Assembly: GCF_021310995.1 (NCBI RefSeq)
Contig: NZ_CP054150.1
Location: 2,542,001-2,606,000, forward strand
From: Agrobacterium vaccinii
GTDB taxonomy: Bacteria > Pseudomonadota > Alphaproteobacteria > Rhizobiales > Rhizobiaceae
Length of the DNA: 64,000 nucleotides
Reading direction: 5' to 3'
The translations under genes were made by a program, and so were the position numbers. Under the pieces are notes generated by a model that did not search any database, was not told the origin of the DNA, and worked only from the letters and a program-made list of their open reading frames with translations. The first letter of the stretch is position 1. Each line of letters opens with the position of its first letter. This document shows, one piece after another, positions 17,441 to 25,918 of the stretch.

Positions 17441-18079
17441 ATGGCCCAGGATTCCGAAAAGCTGCTTTCCATCCTGAAACTCCAGCCGGTGGTGCCTGTC
17501 CTCATCGTCGATGACGTGGCCTCTGCCGTACCGCTCGCGCGTGCGCTTGTGGCGGGTGGTCTCAAAGCCATCGAAATCACCATGCGCACACCGGTTGCGC
17601 TGGACGCCATCCGCGCAGTGGCTGATGAAGTCGAAGGCGCGCATGTGGGTGCGGGCACCATTCTCAACGCCAAAGATTTCGAAGCCGCGGCCAAGGCAGG
17701 CTCGACTTTCATCGTCAGCCCCGGCATCAACAAGAGCGTGATGGAAGCGGCCAAGGGTTCCAAGGTTCCGCTGCTGCCCGGTGCTGCAACGGCCAGCGAA
17801 GTCATGCATCTGCGCGACAAGGGCTACAAGGTCCTGAAGTTCTTCCCCGCCGAACAGGCCGGTGGCGCGCCTTACCTCAAGGCGCTGTCCTCGCCGCTGG
17901 CAGGCACCATGTTCTGCCCCACGGGTAGTGTTTCGCTGAAGAATGCCAGGGATTACCTGTCGCTGCCGAACGTCGTTTGCGTTGGCGGTTCCTGGGTTGC
18001 GCCGAAGGAACTGATCGCAGCGGGTGACTGGGAGGGCATCACCAAGCTCGCAGCAGAAGCCGCAGCGCTTGCCGTCTGA
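17441..18079 (+). CDS. eda: 2-dehydro-3-deoxy-phosphogluconate (KDPG) aldolase
   Basis: This 212-residue class I aldolase cleaves KDPG to pyruvate and glyceraldehyde 3-phosphate, the last step of the Entner-Doudoroff pathway. Seen: the catalytic Glu region GGLKAIEITMRTP, the GAGTIL block, and the Schiff-base lysine in YKVLKFFPAEQAGG. The phosphate-binding FCPTGS block follows. The ATG at MAQDSEK was chosen because of GGAGACACC just upstream. No edd or zwf gene is linked. The upstream gap contains an AATTG/CAATT inverted repeat but no recognised operator. Confidence 0.93.
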   Translation: MAQDSEKLLSILKLQPVVPVLIVDDVASAVPLARALVAGGLKAIEITMRTPVALDAIRAVADEVEGAHVGAGTILNAKDFEAAAKAGSTFIVSPGINKSVMEAAKGSKVPLLPGAATASEVMHLRDKGYKVLKFFPAEQAGGAPYLKALSSPLAGTMFCPTGSVSLKNARDYLSLPNVVCVGGSWVAPKELIAAGDWEGITKLAAEAAALAV

Positions 18080-18140
18080 AGTTGAGGCGTTCACGACGGC
18101 GTGAACGTGCCTGCCATTTGTATTCGTGTCAGCACTTCCT

Positions 18141-18171
18141 ATCTCCTGTTTATATTCAACAAACAGGAGAT
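18141..18171 (+). promoter_or_regulatory. Perfect hairpin burying the ribosome binding site of the DUF533 gene
   Basis: ATCTCCTGTTT (18141-18151) is perfectly complementary to AAACAGGAGAT (18161-18171), with a nine-base loop. The AGGAG ribosome binding site (18165-18169) lies wholly within the 3' arm, four to six bases from ATG 18176. In RNA this would sequester the ribosome binding site; as DNA it could equally be an operator. Confidence 0.65.
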
Positions 18172-18175
18172 TTGA

Positions 18176-18877
18176 ATGTTCGACGCGAAAAAGCTTCTAG
18201 ACCAGTTTTTGGGCTCCAACGTACCGGGCCTGTCGGGAAGCGTGCGGGATCGGGCTGGACAGGCCACCCAGATCGCGAAGAACAATCCGATGAAGGCAGG
18301 CGCCATCGCCGCCGCCATCTTCGGCACCAAGACCGGTCGCAAGCTGGCGGGTAACGCGGCAGCGGTTGGCGGCATCGCCGCCATCGCCGGTCTCGGCTAT
18401 CTCGCCTACAAAAACTATCAGTCTGGCCAGAAGCCAGAGGCCGTGCAGCAACCGCAGCCGACCCAAGAGCTATTGCCACCACCGGTGGATTCCCCTTTTC
18501 ACCCGCAGTCTGAAACGCTCTCCAACACTTTCGCGCTGACGCTGGTGCAGGCCATGATCGCAGCTGCCAAAGCCGATGGCCATATCGACGAAGCCGAGCG
18601 CGCGCGTATCATGGAAAAGGTGCAGGTCTCCGAGCTTGATAGCGAAGCAGGTGCCTTCATCGAAAAGGAACTGGCCGATCCGCTGGACATCAACGCACTT
18701 GTCGCGGCCGCCAAGACCGAAGAGCAGAAGGTGGAACTCTACACCGCGTCCCGCCTGACCATCGAACCCGACAGCCGCGCCGAGCGCGGATATCTGGATT
18801 TGCTGGCCGGACGCCTTGGCCTGCCGGACGCGCTGGTGGAGCATATCGAGGCGACGGTTTCTGCTGCTAAGGTTTAA
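18176..18877 (+). CDS. DUF533 (YebE-like, TerB-type) protein
   Basis: This 233-residue protein has a glycine/alanine-rich N-terminal half with one hydrophobic stretch (about residues 55-80, AAAVGGIAAIAGLGYLAY), a Pro/Gln-rich linker (about 88-112), and a C-terminal TerB-like helical domain. That domain contains the acidic pattern AAAKADGHIDEAERARIMEKV, which in relatives resembles a metal-binding site. Relatives such as YebE are inner-membrane-associated proteins of poorly known role, linked in enterics to envelope stress. Its ribosome binding site is enclosed in a hairpin. Confidence 0.8.
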   Translation: MFDAKKLLDQFLGSNVPGLSGSVRDRAGQATQIAKNNPMKAGAIAAAIFGTKTGRKLAGNAAAVGGIAAIAGLGYLAYKNYQSGQKPEAVQQPQPTQELLPPPVDSPFHPQSETLSNTFALTLVQAMIAAAKADGHIDEAERARIMEKVQVSELDSEAGAFIEKELADPLDINALVAAAKTEEQKVELYTASRLTIEPDSRAERGYLDLLAGRLGLPDALVEHIEATVSAAKV

Positions 18878-19309
18878 TAGCGTTTTATGTGGGTGGGTGA
18901 GTGAGTAGGCTCCCCCTCCCCTTATAACCTCCCTTCACCGTCATTTGGGTGCGTACTGCCCAAGTGCGGTGGCGGATAGAGAGAAGCCCGGGGAGGCCGA
19001 GGCCCCCCGGCAGAGCCTAGTTTGGGCATCCGCCGTTCCATCGGCCCAGAACAGCCGCCAGTCCCGCTTGCGCAAGAAAAGCACGTAACGCGAGGACGGG
19101 ATAAGATGGATATTATCGTGGCATAGGTATCTCAAAGAACTGCCTCGGCGCTGCGGTTTCACCGTCTGACGCGCGCGTTTTCGTCGGGACGACCATGAGT
19201 TCCAACGATTAAGCACCACCATAACCACGAAACCGCCATTGAGGTACGTACGTCATTTTTTGATTTACGTACCTCAAAAACTCCTCTATGGACCATGGCC
19301 GGAGGATGC
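18878..19309. other. Intergenic region before the xylose locus
   Basis: This 432-base gap holds no convincing gene. A 95-codon minus-strand frame (19228-18941) lacks a ribosome binding site and recognisable similarity. The only clear element is the 11-base inverted repeat at 19240-19276 in front of the LacI gene. A CCCCGGG-type palindromic patch near 18990-19010 (GGGGAGGCCGAGGCCCCCC) may form a hairpin after the DUF533 gene. Confidence 0.5.
19240..19276. promoter_or_regulatory. Inverted repeat, candidate operator for the xyl LacI regulator
   Basis: TGAGGTACGTA (19240-19250) and its exact complement TACGTACCTCA (19266-19276) are separated by a 15-base AT-rich spacer. It lies 33 bases before the LacI start codon, so autoregulation and control of the downstream xylBA genes are plausible. 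Confidence 0.6.
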
Positions 19310-20329
19310 ATGAAGCCTACAGTTCACGATATCGCATCGAAAGCGGGTGTCAGCCTTGCGACCGTTGACCGGGTGATCAACCTGCGTCCGGGCGTGCATG
19401 CCTTGACGCGCGCCAAGGTGGAAACGGCGATTTCAGAGCTGGGTTATGTGCGCGATATGGCCGCTGCCAATCTGGCCAAGGGGCGCAGCTATGCGCTGGT
19501 CTTCATTCTACCCAACAATGACAATTCTTTCATGGCGGGCCTGCGTGCCGAGGTGCGGATGGCCGCTTCGCGGTCCTATCTGGAGCGTACCTCCATCCGC
19601 ATCATCGAGGTGCCACCGTTCGATGCGGCGGCGCTGGCGCAGGCACTGGATGTGGCACGCCAGGAGAAGCCCTCCGGCGTTGCCTTCGTCGCCATCGATG
19701 CCGAGGATGTGGTGGAGGCCACGGACCGGCTAGCGGAAAGCGGCATTGCGGCTGTCACGCTCGTCTCCGATCTCACCGGCTCGAAGCGAGACCATTTCGC
19801 CGGTGTCGATAACGTCGCCGCCGGGCGCACCGCAGCCAGCCTCATGGGCCGGTTTTCATCCGGCAGAACCGGCGACATCGCCGTTCTGGCGGGCTCGATG
19901 CTGGTCAAGGATCACCGCGAGCGTCTGGCCGGTTTTCAGGCCGTGATGCGCGACGAATTTCCTGACCTGACCCTGCTGCCGGTGCTGGAAGGCCGTGACG
20001 ATCCTGACGCTGTCGAGCAACTGACGGCGGATTGCCTGCGTCAAAACCCCGATCTGCTCGGCCTTTACAGTCTGGGGGCCGGTAATCGCGGCCTTATCAA
20101 AACCCTGCGTGCATCGCCCTCCTCGCCCTTCGCAATCGCCCATGAACTGACCGAGAACACGGCCAACGCCCTGCGCGAGGGCGTGCTCGATGCGGTGCTG
20201 AATCAGGATGCGGGCCACGAGGTGCGCAGCGCTATCAGGGTGCTGAAAGCCCGCGCCGATGGCCTTGCGGTCATCGAGGCGCAGGAGCGCATTCGTATCG
20301 ACATATTCTTGCGGGATAATCTCCCCTGA
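19310..20329 (+). CDS. LacI-family regulator of the xylose genes
   Basis: This 339-residue repressor has a LacI helix-turn-helix at the N terminus (TVHDIASKAGVSLATVDRVIN) and the hinge helix region ELGYVRDMAAANLAKG. A periplasmic-binding-protein-like sugar domain follows (DNVAAGRTAASLMGRF and onward). The ATG at MKPTVHD is preceded by GGAGG. It sits 24 bases upstream of xylB in the same direction, so it probably controls xylBA and itself through the inverted repeat at 19240. The sugar effector, most likely xylose, is inferred from context. Confidence 0.85.
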   Translation: MKPTVHDIASKAGVSLATVDRVINLRPGVHALTRAKVETAISELGYVRDMAAANLAKGRSYALVFILPNNDNSFMAGLRAEVRMAASRSYLERTSIRIIEVPPFDAAALAQALDVARQEKPSGVAFVAIDAEDVVEATDRLAESGIAAVTLVSDLTGSKRDHFAGVDNVAAGRTAASLMGRFSSGRTGDIAVLAGSMLVKDHRERLAGFQAVMRDEFPDLTLLPVLEGRDDPDAVEQLTADCLRQNPDLLGLYSLGAGNRGLIKTLRASPSSPFAIAHELTENTANALREGVLDAVLNQDAGHEVRSAIRVLKARADGLAVIEAQERIRIDIFLRDNLP

Positions 20330-20353
20330 CACTGACATAGCACTGGAGGAAAC

Positions 20354-21808
20354 ATGTATCTCGGTCTCGATTTGGGAACATCCGGCGTCAAGGCGCTGCT
20401 GATCGATGGCGATCAAAACGTCATCGGTTCGGCCAATGGCGCGCTGGACGTTTCACGCCTCCACCATGGCTGGTCCGAGCAGAACCCGGCGGACTGGATC
20501 ACCGCCACGCAAACGGCGATTGCCGGTCTGAAGGCGAAGCACCCCAAGGAATTGTCCGCCGTCAAAGGCATCGGCTTGTCAGGCCATATGCATGGCGCAA
20601 CGCTGGTGGATGCGGCAGGCGATGTGCTGCGCCCCTGCATTCTGTGGAACGACACCCGCTCCTATGCCGAAGCGGCAAAGCTGGACGCCGACCCGCGCTT
20701 CCGTAAGATCACCGGCAACATCGTCTTTCCCGGCTTCACTGCGCCGAAGCTGGTGTGGGTTGCCAATAACGAGCCGGAGATCTTCGCCAAGGTCGCCAAG
20801 GTCTTGCTGCCGAAGGATTATCTGCGTCTCTGGCTGACGGGAGAGTATATTTCCGAAATGTCCGACTCCGCTGGCACCTCGTGGCTCGATACCGGGGCGC
20901 GCAAGTGGTCAACGGAATTGCTGGAGGCCACCGGCCTCACCGAACAGCAGATGCCATCGCTGGTCGAAGGCACGGACGAGGCGGGAACGCTACGCTCCGA
21001 GCTTGCCTCCTCATGGGGCATCTCCGGCAAGGTCGTGGTCGCTGGTGGCGCAGGTGATAACGCGGCGTCCGCCTGCGGCATGGGCACGGTTTCGGAAGGC
21101 CATGCCTTCGTATCGCTGGGCACATCAGGCGTCTTGTTTGCCGCCAACGCATCCTATCTGCCCAAGCCCGAAAGCGCCGTTCATGCCTTCTGCCATGCTT
21201 TGCCCAACACATGGCACCAGATGGGCGTCATTCTCTCGGCGACTGACGCGCTGAACTGGTACTCCGGCATCACCGGCAAATCCGCTGGCGATCTTTCGAC
21301 CGAACTGGGCGACGAGTTGAAGGCACCGACAGGCGTCACCTTCGCGCCCTATCTTTCAGGCGAACGCACGCCCCACAATGACGCGGCCATTCGCGGCTCC
21401 TTCATTGGCCTGTCCCACGAAAGCGACCGCAAGGCGCTGACGCAGGCCGTGATGGAAGGCGTGACCTTCGCGATCAGAGATAATCTCGAAGCGCTGAAAT
21501 CCGCCGGCACCTCGATCGACCGCGTCACCGCCATCGGCGGCGGTTCGCGTTCGCGCTATTGGCTGGCGTCCATCGCCACTTCGCTTGGTGTATCAGTGGA
21601 TATTCCGGCGGAAGGTGACTTCGGTGCGGCTTTTGGTGCCGCGCGTCTGGGGCTGATTGCGGCGACGGGGGTTGATCCAGTTGCGGTGTGCTCGCAGCCG
21701 GAAACGGAGGAGACGATCGAGCCGCTGGCGGCGCTGGGTGAGGCCTATGAGGAGGCTTATGGGCGCTATCGGGCTCTTTATCCGGCGATCAGGACGCTTT
21801 CGCATTGA
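20354..21808 (+). CDS. xylB: Xylulokinase
   Basis: This 484-residue FGGY-family kinase phosphorylates D-xylulose to xylulose 5-phosphate for the pentose phosphate pathway. Seen: the N-terminal phosphate-1 loop YLGLDLGTSGVKALLID, the family segment GIGLSGHMHGATL (GQMHG-type, diagnostic for XylB), and the C-terminal motifs VVAGGAGDNAASACG and YLSGERTPHNDA. TGGAGG precedes ATG 20354. A long palindromic repeat separates it from xylA. Confidence 0.94.
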   Translation: MYLGLDLGTSGVKALLIDGDQNVIGSANGALDVSRLHHGWSEQNPADWITATQTAIAGLKAKHPKELSAVKGIGLSGHMHGATLVDAAGDVLRPCILWNDTRSYAEAAKLDADPRFRKITGNIVFPGFTAPKLVWVANNEPEIFAKVAKVLLPKDYLRLWLTGEYISEMSDSAGTSWLDTGARKWSTELLEATGLTEQQMPSLVEGTDEAGTLRSELASSWGISGKVVVAGGAGDNAASACGMGTVSEGHAFVSLGTSGVLFAANASYLPKPESAVHAFCHALPNTWHQMGVILSATDALNWYSGITGKSAGDLSTELGDELKAPTGVTFAPYLSGERTPHNDAAIRGSFIGLSHESDRKALTQAVMEGVTFAIRDNLEALKSAGTSIDRVTAIGGGSRSRYWLASIATSLGVSVDIPAEGDFGAAFGAARLGLIAATGVDPVAVCSQPETEETIEPLAALGEAYEEAYGRYRALYPAIRTLSH

Positions 21809-21824
21809 TGGTCGCCGGGTGGGA

Positions 21825-21989
21825 TTCACCCCCCTCTGTCCTGCCGGACATCTCCCCCACACGGAGGGAGATCGGCTAGACGCTTGCTCCTCGCTCTATC
21901 CGCAGGCTTCAAGATGGGGCGAGAGGTTTCAACGAGTCGATCTCCCCACCTGTGGGGGAGATGCCCGGCAGGGCAGAGGGGGGTAAGCC
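21825..21989. repeat. Long palindromic repeat (family 2) between xylB and xylA
   Basis: The outer arms CCCCCTCTGTCCTGCCGG and its near-exact complement at the right end, ending GGGGGGTAAGCC, enclose smaller hairpins built from CTCCCCCAC/GTGGGGGAG. A second copy lies at 57002-57168 in the opposite orientation: the left arm of one matches the complement of the right arm of the other. Both copies lie within apparent operons. Confidence 0.85.
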
Positions 21990-22056
21990 CCACCCACCAA
22001 CACAAGCGAATAGAACACTTCACTATTTTACCACTATGCAAACCAGGGAGAGAACC

Positions 22057-23367
22057 ATGACCACAGGCTTTTTCGGCGACATCCAGAAAATCAAATATGA
22101 AGGTCCAGACAGCACCAACCCGCTGGCCTTCCGCCATTACAACCCCGATGAGATCGTCGGCGGCAAGCGCATGGAAGAGCATCTGCGCTTTGCGGTGGCT
22201 TACTGGCACACCTTCACATGGCCAGGCGGCGACCCCTTCGGTGGCCAGACATTCGAGCGTCCATGGTTTGAAGATACGATGCAGGCGGCAAAATTGAAGG
22301 CCGATGTCGCCTTCGAATTCTTCTCGCTTCTGGGCTCGCCGTTCTACTGCTTCCACGATGCCGACGTGCGTCCCGAAGGCAAGACCTTTGCGGAAAACAC
22401 GAAGAATCTCAACGAGATCGTCGATTACTTCGGCCAGAAGCAGGCCGATACCGGCGTCAAGCTTCTTTGGGGCACAGCCAACCTGTTTTCCAACCGTCGC
22501 TTCATGTCCGGTGCAGCAACCAACCCGGACCCGGATGTATTTGCCTATTCGGCAGCAACGGTGAAGACCTGCCTGGATGCCACGAAAAAACTTGGCGGTG
22601 CGAACTACGTGCTCTGGGGCGGTCGTGAAGGTTATGAAACCCTGCTCAACACCGATGTGAAGCGTGAGCTGGACCAGCTTGGCCGCTTCCTCAATTTGGT
22701 AGTGGAATACAAGTACAAGATCGGTTTTGAAGGCACGATCCTCATCGAGCCGAAGCCACAGGAGCCGACCAAGCACCAGTATGATTACGACGTCGCCACC
22801 GTCTACGCCTTCCTGCAGAAGCACGGGCTGGACAAGGAAGTGAAGGTCAATATCGAGCAGGGCCACGCCATTCTGGCCGGTCACTCCTTCGAGCATGAAC
22901 TGGCCATGGCCAACGCCTTCGGCATTTTCGGTTCCATCGACATGAACCGCAACGACTACCAGTCCGGCTGGGATACCGACCAGTTCCCCAACAACGTGCC
23001 GGAAATGGCGCTGGCCTATTACCACGTGCTGGAAGGCGGCGGTTTCAAGAATGGCGGCACCAACTTCGACAGCAAGCTGCGTCGTCAGTCGCTCGACCCG
23101 GCAGATCTGCTGATCGGTCACATCGGCGGCATGGATTGCTGCGCCCGTGGCCTCAAGGCTGCGGCCAAGATGGTCGAAGACAAGGCCCTGTCGCAGCCGC
23201 TGGCAGACCGTTACGCCAAGTGGGATTCGGCAGATGCGCAGAAGCTGCTGCGCGGCGAGTTGAAGCTGGATGAGATCGCGGCGATGGTGGAGCGCGACAA
23301 CATCAACCCTGAGCCAAAGTCCGGTCGTCAGGAATATCTGGAGAACGTTGTTAATCGCTACGTTTAA
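22057..23367 (+). CDS. xylA: Xylose isomerase
   Basis: This 436-residue metal-dependent TIM-barrel enzyme converts D-xylose to D-xylulose. Catalytic and metal motifs are all present: [49 protein letters not shown] and [21 protein letters not shown] 22057 is preceded by CAGGGAG. An upstream in-frame ATG lies inside the repeat and was rejected. It is transcribed with the LacI gene and xylB in order regulator-kinase-isomerase. No xylose transporter is in the window. Confidence 0.96.
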   Translation: MTTGFFGDIQKIKYEGPDSTNPLAFRHYNPDEIVGGKRMEEHLRFAVAYWHTFTWPGGDPFGGQTFERPWFEDTMQAAKLKADVAFEFFSLLGSPFYCFHDADVRPEGKTFAENTKNLNEIVDYFGQKQADTGVKLLWGTANLFSNRRFMSGAATNPDPDVFAYSAATVKTCLDATKKLGGANYVLWGGREGYETLLNTDVKRELDQLGRFLNLVVEYKYKIGFEGTILIEPKPQEPTKHQYDYDVATVYAFLQKHGLDKEVKVNIEQGHAILAGHSFEHELAMANAFGIFGSIDMNRNDYQSGWDTDQFPNNVPEMALAYYHVLEGGGFKNGGTNFDSKLRRQSLDPADLLIGHIGGMDCCARGLKAAAKMVEDKALSQPLADRYAKWDSADAQKLLRGELKLDEIAAMVERDNINPEPKSGRQEYLENVVNRYV

Positions 23368-23370
23368 TAG

Positions 23371-23430
23371 TCTTTCGCCGCGCAGACGCGCGACGACTAG
23401 ATTCCTGTGACACGCACAGGAATGAGGGGG
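23371..23430. repeat. Half-copy of repeat family 3 directly after xylA
   Basis: The 60 bases from TCTTTCGCCGCGCAGACGCG to CACAGGAATGAGGG match the right half of the full element at 59739-59856. It begins three bases after the xylA stop. The half ends in its own ATTCCTGTG/CACAGGAAT hairpin. Confidence 0.8.
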
Positions 23431-23533
23431 AGCTTACCTCCCCCTCATCACTCATCAAAAATCGTTTTCGAAAAAATAAAAAAATTCTCAAATTTTTTTC
23501 TCCACGGCCTCCAACCCTCCCGCATAATCCCCG

Positions 23534-23697
23534 TGCTTTCGAAACAAAGGGGTGCAACGCGCGGCATCCTGGCGGTTCGAAGGCCGGTATCGACAAGCGG
23601 TTGCTTAACAAAAGAGCCGTTTCCGTGGACCCACCTCTTGCCACTGGCCAGGCAAGGGACCGGGCGTTCCGATAGGTACCGTGACGTGCAGTTGTAA
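23534..23697 (+). ncRNA. Candidate structured RNA, 6S RNA-like
   Basis: The gap of 568 bases between xylA and the nitroreductase gene has no credible protein gene. A sequence of about 160 bases folds into one extended hairpin. TGCAAC (23553-) pairs with GTTGTA (23691-), GCGCG pairs with CGTGC just inside, and CC..TATCG (23584-23592) pairs with CGATAGG (23670-23676). An open asymmetric central region follows, and CCTCTTGCC pairs with GGCAAGGG at the tip. A CATAAT at 23523 could be its -10 element. Size, closing stem and large central bubble resemble 6S RNA, the RNA polymerase-binding regulator. The assignment is tentative; the strand is inferred from the -10 candidate. Confidence 0.4.
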
Positions 23698-23700
23698 TAG

Positions 23701-23802
23701 GTCCGGCAAATGCAAGACCTAGACCATAATCCGCCAATGCTTCCCGCATTTGCCGGACATGCCTGATCCCCCGGCCCGCTGTCTTGAATGGAGCGGGCCG
23801 GT
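23701..23802. repeat. Two strong inverted repeats before the nitroreductase gene
   Basis: GTCCGGCAAATGC (23701-23713) is exactly complementary to GCATTTGCCGGAC (23746-23758) around a 32-base loop. CCGGCCCGCT (23772-23781) is complementary to AGCGGGCCGG (23793-23802) around an 11-base loop. Neither is followed by a T-run on the plus strand. They could be the 3' processing or termination region of the preceding RNA candidate. Confidence 0.6.
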
Positions 23803-23935
23803 GAGGATTTTGCTTGGTTACTCGTCTGTGCCTTCTTGTGTGCACCGCAACATCACCTATCTGTATGACGTTTTACGGATAGCCCGGCGTGGCGCATGCG
23901 TGCCATGACTTGAGGACCTGTCCCAAGGAGATTTT

Positions 23936-24568
23936 ATGCTGATCGAGAAATTGAACTGGCGTTATGCCACCAAGAAGATGGACCCCTCCAAGTCGGTTTC
24001 GCAGGACAAGGTCGACCGCATCATCGAGGCCGCCCGTCTGGCGCCGACATCGAGCGGCTTGCAGCCCTTCGAAATCATCGTCGTCACCAACCCGGAAACG
24101 CGCGCCAAGATTCAGGAAATCTCCTGGAACCAGGCGCAGGTCACCGAAGGTTCGCATCTGCTGGTGTTCGCCGCCTGGGACAACTACACCGCAGACCGCA
24201 TCAACCACATGTTCGATCTGACCAATGACGAGCGTGGCTTCAAGAACGAAGGCTGGGAAAACTATCGCCAATCACTGCTGTCGTCCTACCCTCAGCGTGA
24301 TGCCGAAGTGAATTTCCAGCACGCCGCCCGTCAGGCCTATATCGCCTTCGGCATGGCCGTTGCGCAGGCTGCTTTCGAAGGTGTGGATTCCACCCCGATG
24401 GAAGGCTTCGATCCGGCCAAGCTGGACGAAATCCTCGGCCTTCGTGAAAAGGGCCTGCGCTCGGCAGTTATTTTGCCTCTGGGTTATCGCAAGGAAGAGG
24501 GCGACTGGCTGGTCAACCTCAAGAAGGTTCGCCGCCCGCTGGAAGAGTTCGTCTCCACCGTCGAGTGA
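23936..24568 (+). CDS. Nitroreductase-family NAD(P)H oxidoreductase
   Basis: This 210-residue flavoprotein of the NfsB/FRase I type reduces nitroaromatics, quinones or flavins using NAD(P)H and FMN. Seen: the N-terminal FMN block RYATKKMD and AARLAPTSSGLQPFEIIVV, a central dimer-interface region, and the C-terminal LREKGLRSAVILPLGYRKEEGDW block. The physiological substrate is unknown. AAGGAG precedes ATG 23936. It is monocistronic as far as visible. Confidence 0.88.
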   Translation: MLIEKLNWRYATKKMDPSKSVSQDKVDRIIEAARLAPTSSGLQPFEIIVVTNPETRAKIQEISWNQAQVTEGSHLLVFAAWDNYTADRINHMFDLTNDERGFKNEGWENYRQSLLSSYPQRDAEVNFQHAARQAYIAFGMAVAQAAFEGVDSTPMEGFDPAKLDEILGLREKGLRSAVILPLGYRKEEGDWLVNLKKVRRPLEEFVSTVE

Positions 24569-24817
24569 TCGTCCCGCCGCAGATTGCGGTCGATTTTTCC
24601 GCTACTGGCGGATAATTGAAAAACCATACCTATAATTCTGTATCGCAGACAGGCATGTTTGCGATACAGAGATGCCGATCCCGGTTTCCATAAGGAAAGT
24701 TGAACGTAATGCTCCGGAGCGTCATGCGTTGTCGAATGTGCCAGATGGCAGCATGAGCGAAGCGGCTTTCCCTGCCGCCGGGTTTCGACCTTGGAAATAC
24801 AGTCCGAAGAGCATTTT
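24569..24817 (+). other. Leader region of metNIQ with hairpins
   Basis: This 249-base gap contains a perfect 10-base stem, CTGTATCGCA (24638-24647) with TGCGATACAG (24660-24669), and the short palindrome GCTCCGGAGC near 24711. A GC-rich segment before the start may also pair (GCGGC with GCCGC). I looked for SAM-I and SAM-II riboswitch consensus blocks and did not find them. The stem could be an operator or leader hairpin controlling methionine uptake. Confidence 0.4.
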
Positions 24818-25918
24818 ATGATATCTGACATTTCAGCGGCTAGTGCCGTGCCATCCGGTCAAGCGGCCAGCGACCCCATGGTCGCCTTTCAAGCCGTGAC
24901 CAAGACCTTTGGTGACCCCGCCAGCAAAACCTCGTTTACGGCCCTTGCCGGTGTGGACTACGTGGTTCCACGCGGCTCGATCTCCGGCATTATCGGTCGC
25001 TCGGGCGCTGGCAAATCCACGCTCATCAGGCTCGTCAACGGGTTGGAACGGCCAAGCTCCGGCAAGGTCATCGTTGATGGTGTGGATGTGGGCGCGCTGG
25101 ACGAGGCAGGGCTTAGAACGCTACGCCGTTCCGTCGGCATGATCTTCCAGCACTTCAACCTTCTGTCGTCGCGCACGGCCTATGACAACGTTGCTCTTCC
25201 GCTGGAAATTGCAGGTGTCTCGAAAGCCGAGATCAAGCAGAAGGTCGGGCCGCTGCTCGACCTCGTCGGACTGGGAGACAAGGCAAACCGCTATCCGGCA
25301 GAGCTTTCCGGTGGACAGAAGCAGCGCGTCGGTATCGCCCGTGCGCTGGCGACCGAGCCGAAGCTGTTGCTCTCCGACGAAGCGACATCGGCGCTGGACC
25401 CTGAGACCACGCAATCCATTCTGGAACTTCTGAAGAAGATCAATGCCGAGCTTGGTCTGACCGTGCTTCTCATCACCCATGAGATGGAGGTGGTGAAGAC
25501 CATCGCCAGCCAGGTCGCGGTCATCGACAAGGGGCTGATCGTCGAGCAGGGCAGCACCTTCGATATCTTCACCAATTCGCGCCATGAGACGACCCGCAGC
25601 CTGTTGTCCTCTGCCGTCGGCGTGAAGCTGCCGCATTGGGTCACCTCCGGTTTGAAATCGGATGCAGCACCCGGCGACCCCGTGCTGGTGCGCCTCGTCT
25701 TCTTCGGCGACACCGCCTTCCAACCGCTCACAGCGCGCCTCGTCGCAGCCATCGGGCCTGATGTGAACATTCTGGCCGGCACCATTGAGGAAATCTCCGG
25801 CCAGCCTTTCGGCTCGCTGGTGGTGTCGTATCCGGCAACGTCCGACGTCACGGCGCGTGCCAATCAGTTCTATGCCGAAACCGGCCTGACAACGGAGGTT
25901 CTCGGTTATGTCGCCTGA
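24818..25918 (+). CDS. metN: Methionine ABC importer ATP-binding subunit
   Basis: This 366-residue ABC ATPase energises D/L-methionine import. Seen: Walker [10 protein letters not shown], signature LSGGQKQRV, Walker [13 protein letters not shown] and H-loop LITHEM. A C-terminal NIL domain (about residues 285-366) in MetN proteins senses internal methionine. ATG 24818 is chosen; TTG 24791 is an alternative. The stop overlaps the metI start by 11 bases. The order N-I-Q is the standard operon. Confidence 0.93.
   Translation: MISDISAASAVPSGQAASDPMVAFQAVTKTFGDPASKTSFTALAGVDYVVPRGSISGIIGRSGAGKSTLIRLVNGLERPSSGKVIVDGVDVGALDEAGLRTLRRSVGMIFQHFNLLSSRTAYDNVALPLEIAGVSKAEIKQKVGPLLDLVGLGDKANRYPAELSGGQKQRVGIARALATEPKLLLSDEATSALDPETTQSILELLKKINAELGLTVLLITHEMEVVKTIASQVAVIDKGLIVEQGSTFDIFTNSRHETTRSLLSSAVGVKLPHWVTSGLKSDAAPGDPVLVRLVFFGDTAFQPLTARLVAAIGPDVNILAGTIEEISGQPFGSLVVSYPATSDVTARANQFYAETGLTTEVLGYVA

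Noticed and set aside
18941..19228. 95-codon minus-strand frame in the gap before the LacI gene
   Set aside because: No ribosome binding site, Arg/Trp/Ser-rich composition and no recognisable pattern; it could be a decayed fragment, but there is no support.
21826..23121. 431-codon minus-strand frame opposite xylA
   Set aside because: xylA is unambiguous; the reverse frame has no family pattern and runs into a repeat.
24569..24817. SAM riboswitch in the metN leader
   Set aside because: Neither the SAM-I nor the SAM-II consensus blocks could be found by eye; only a simple stem and a short palindrome are seen.
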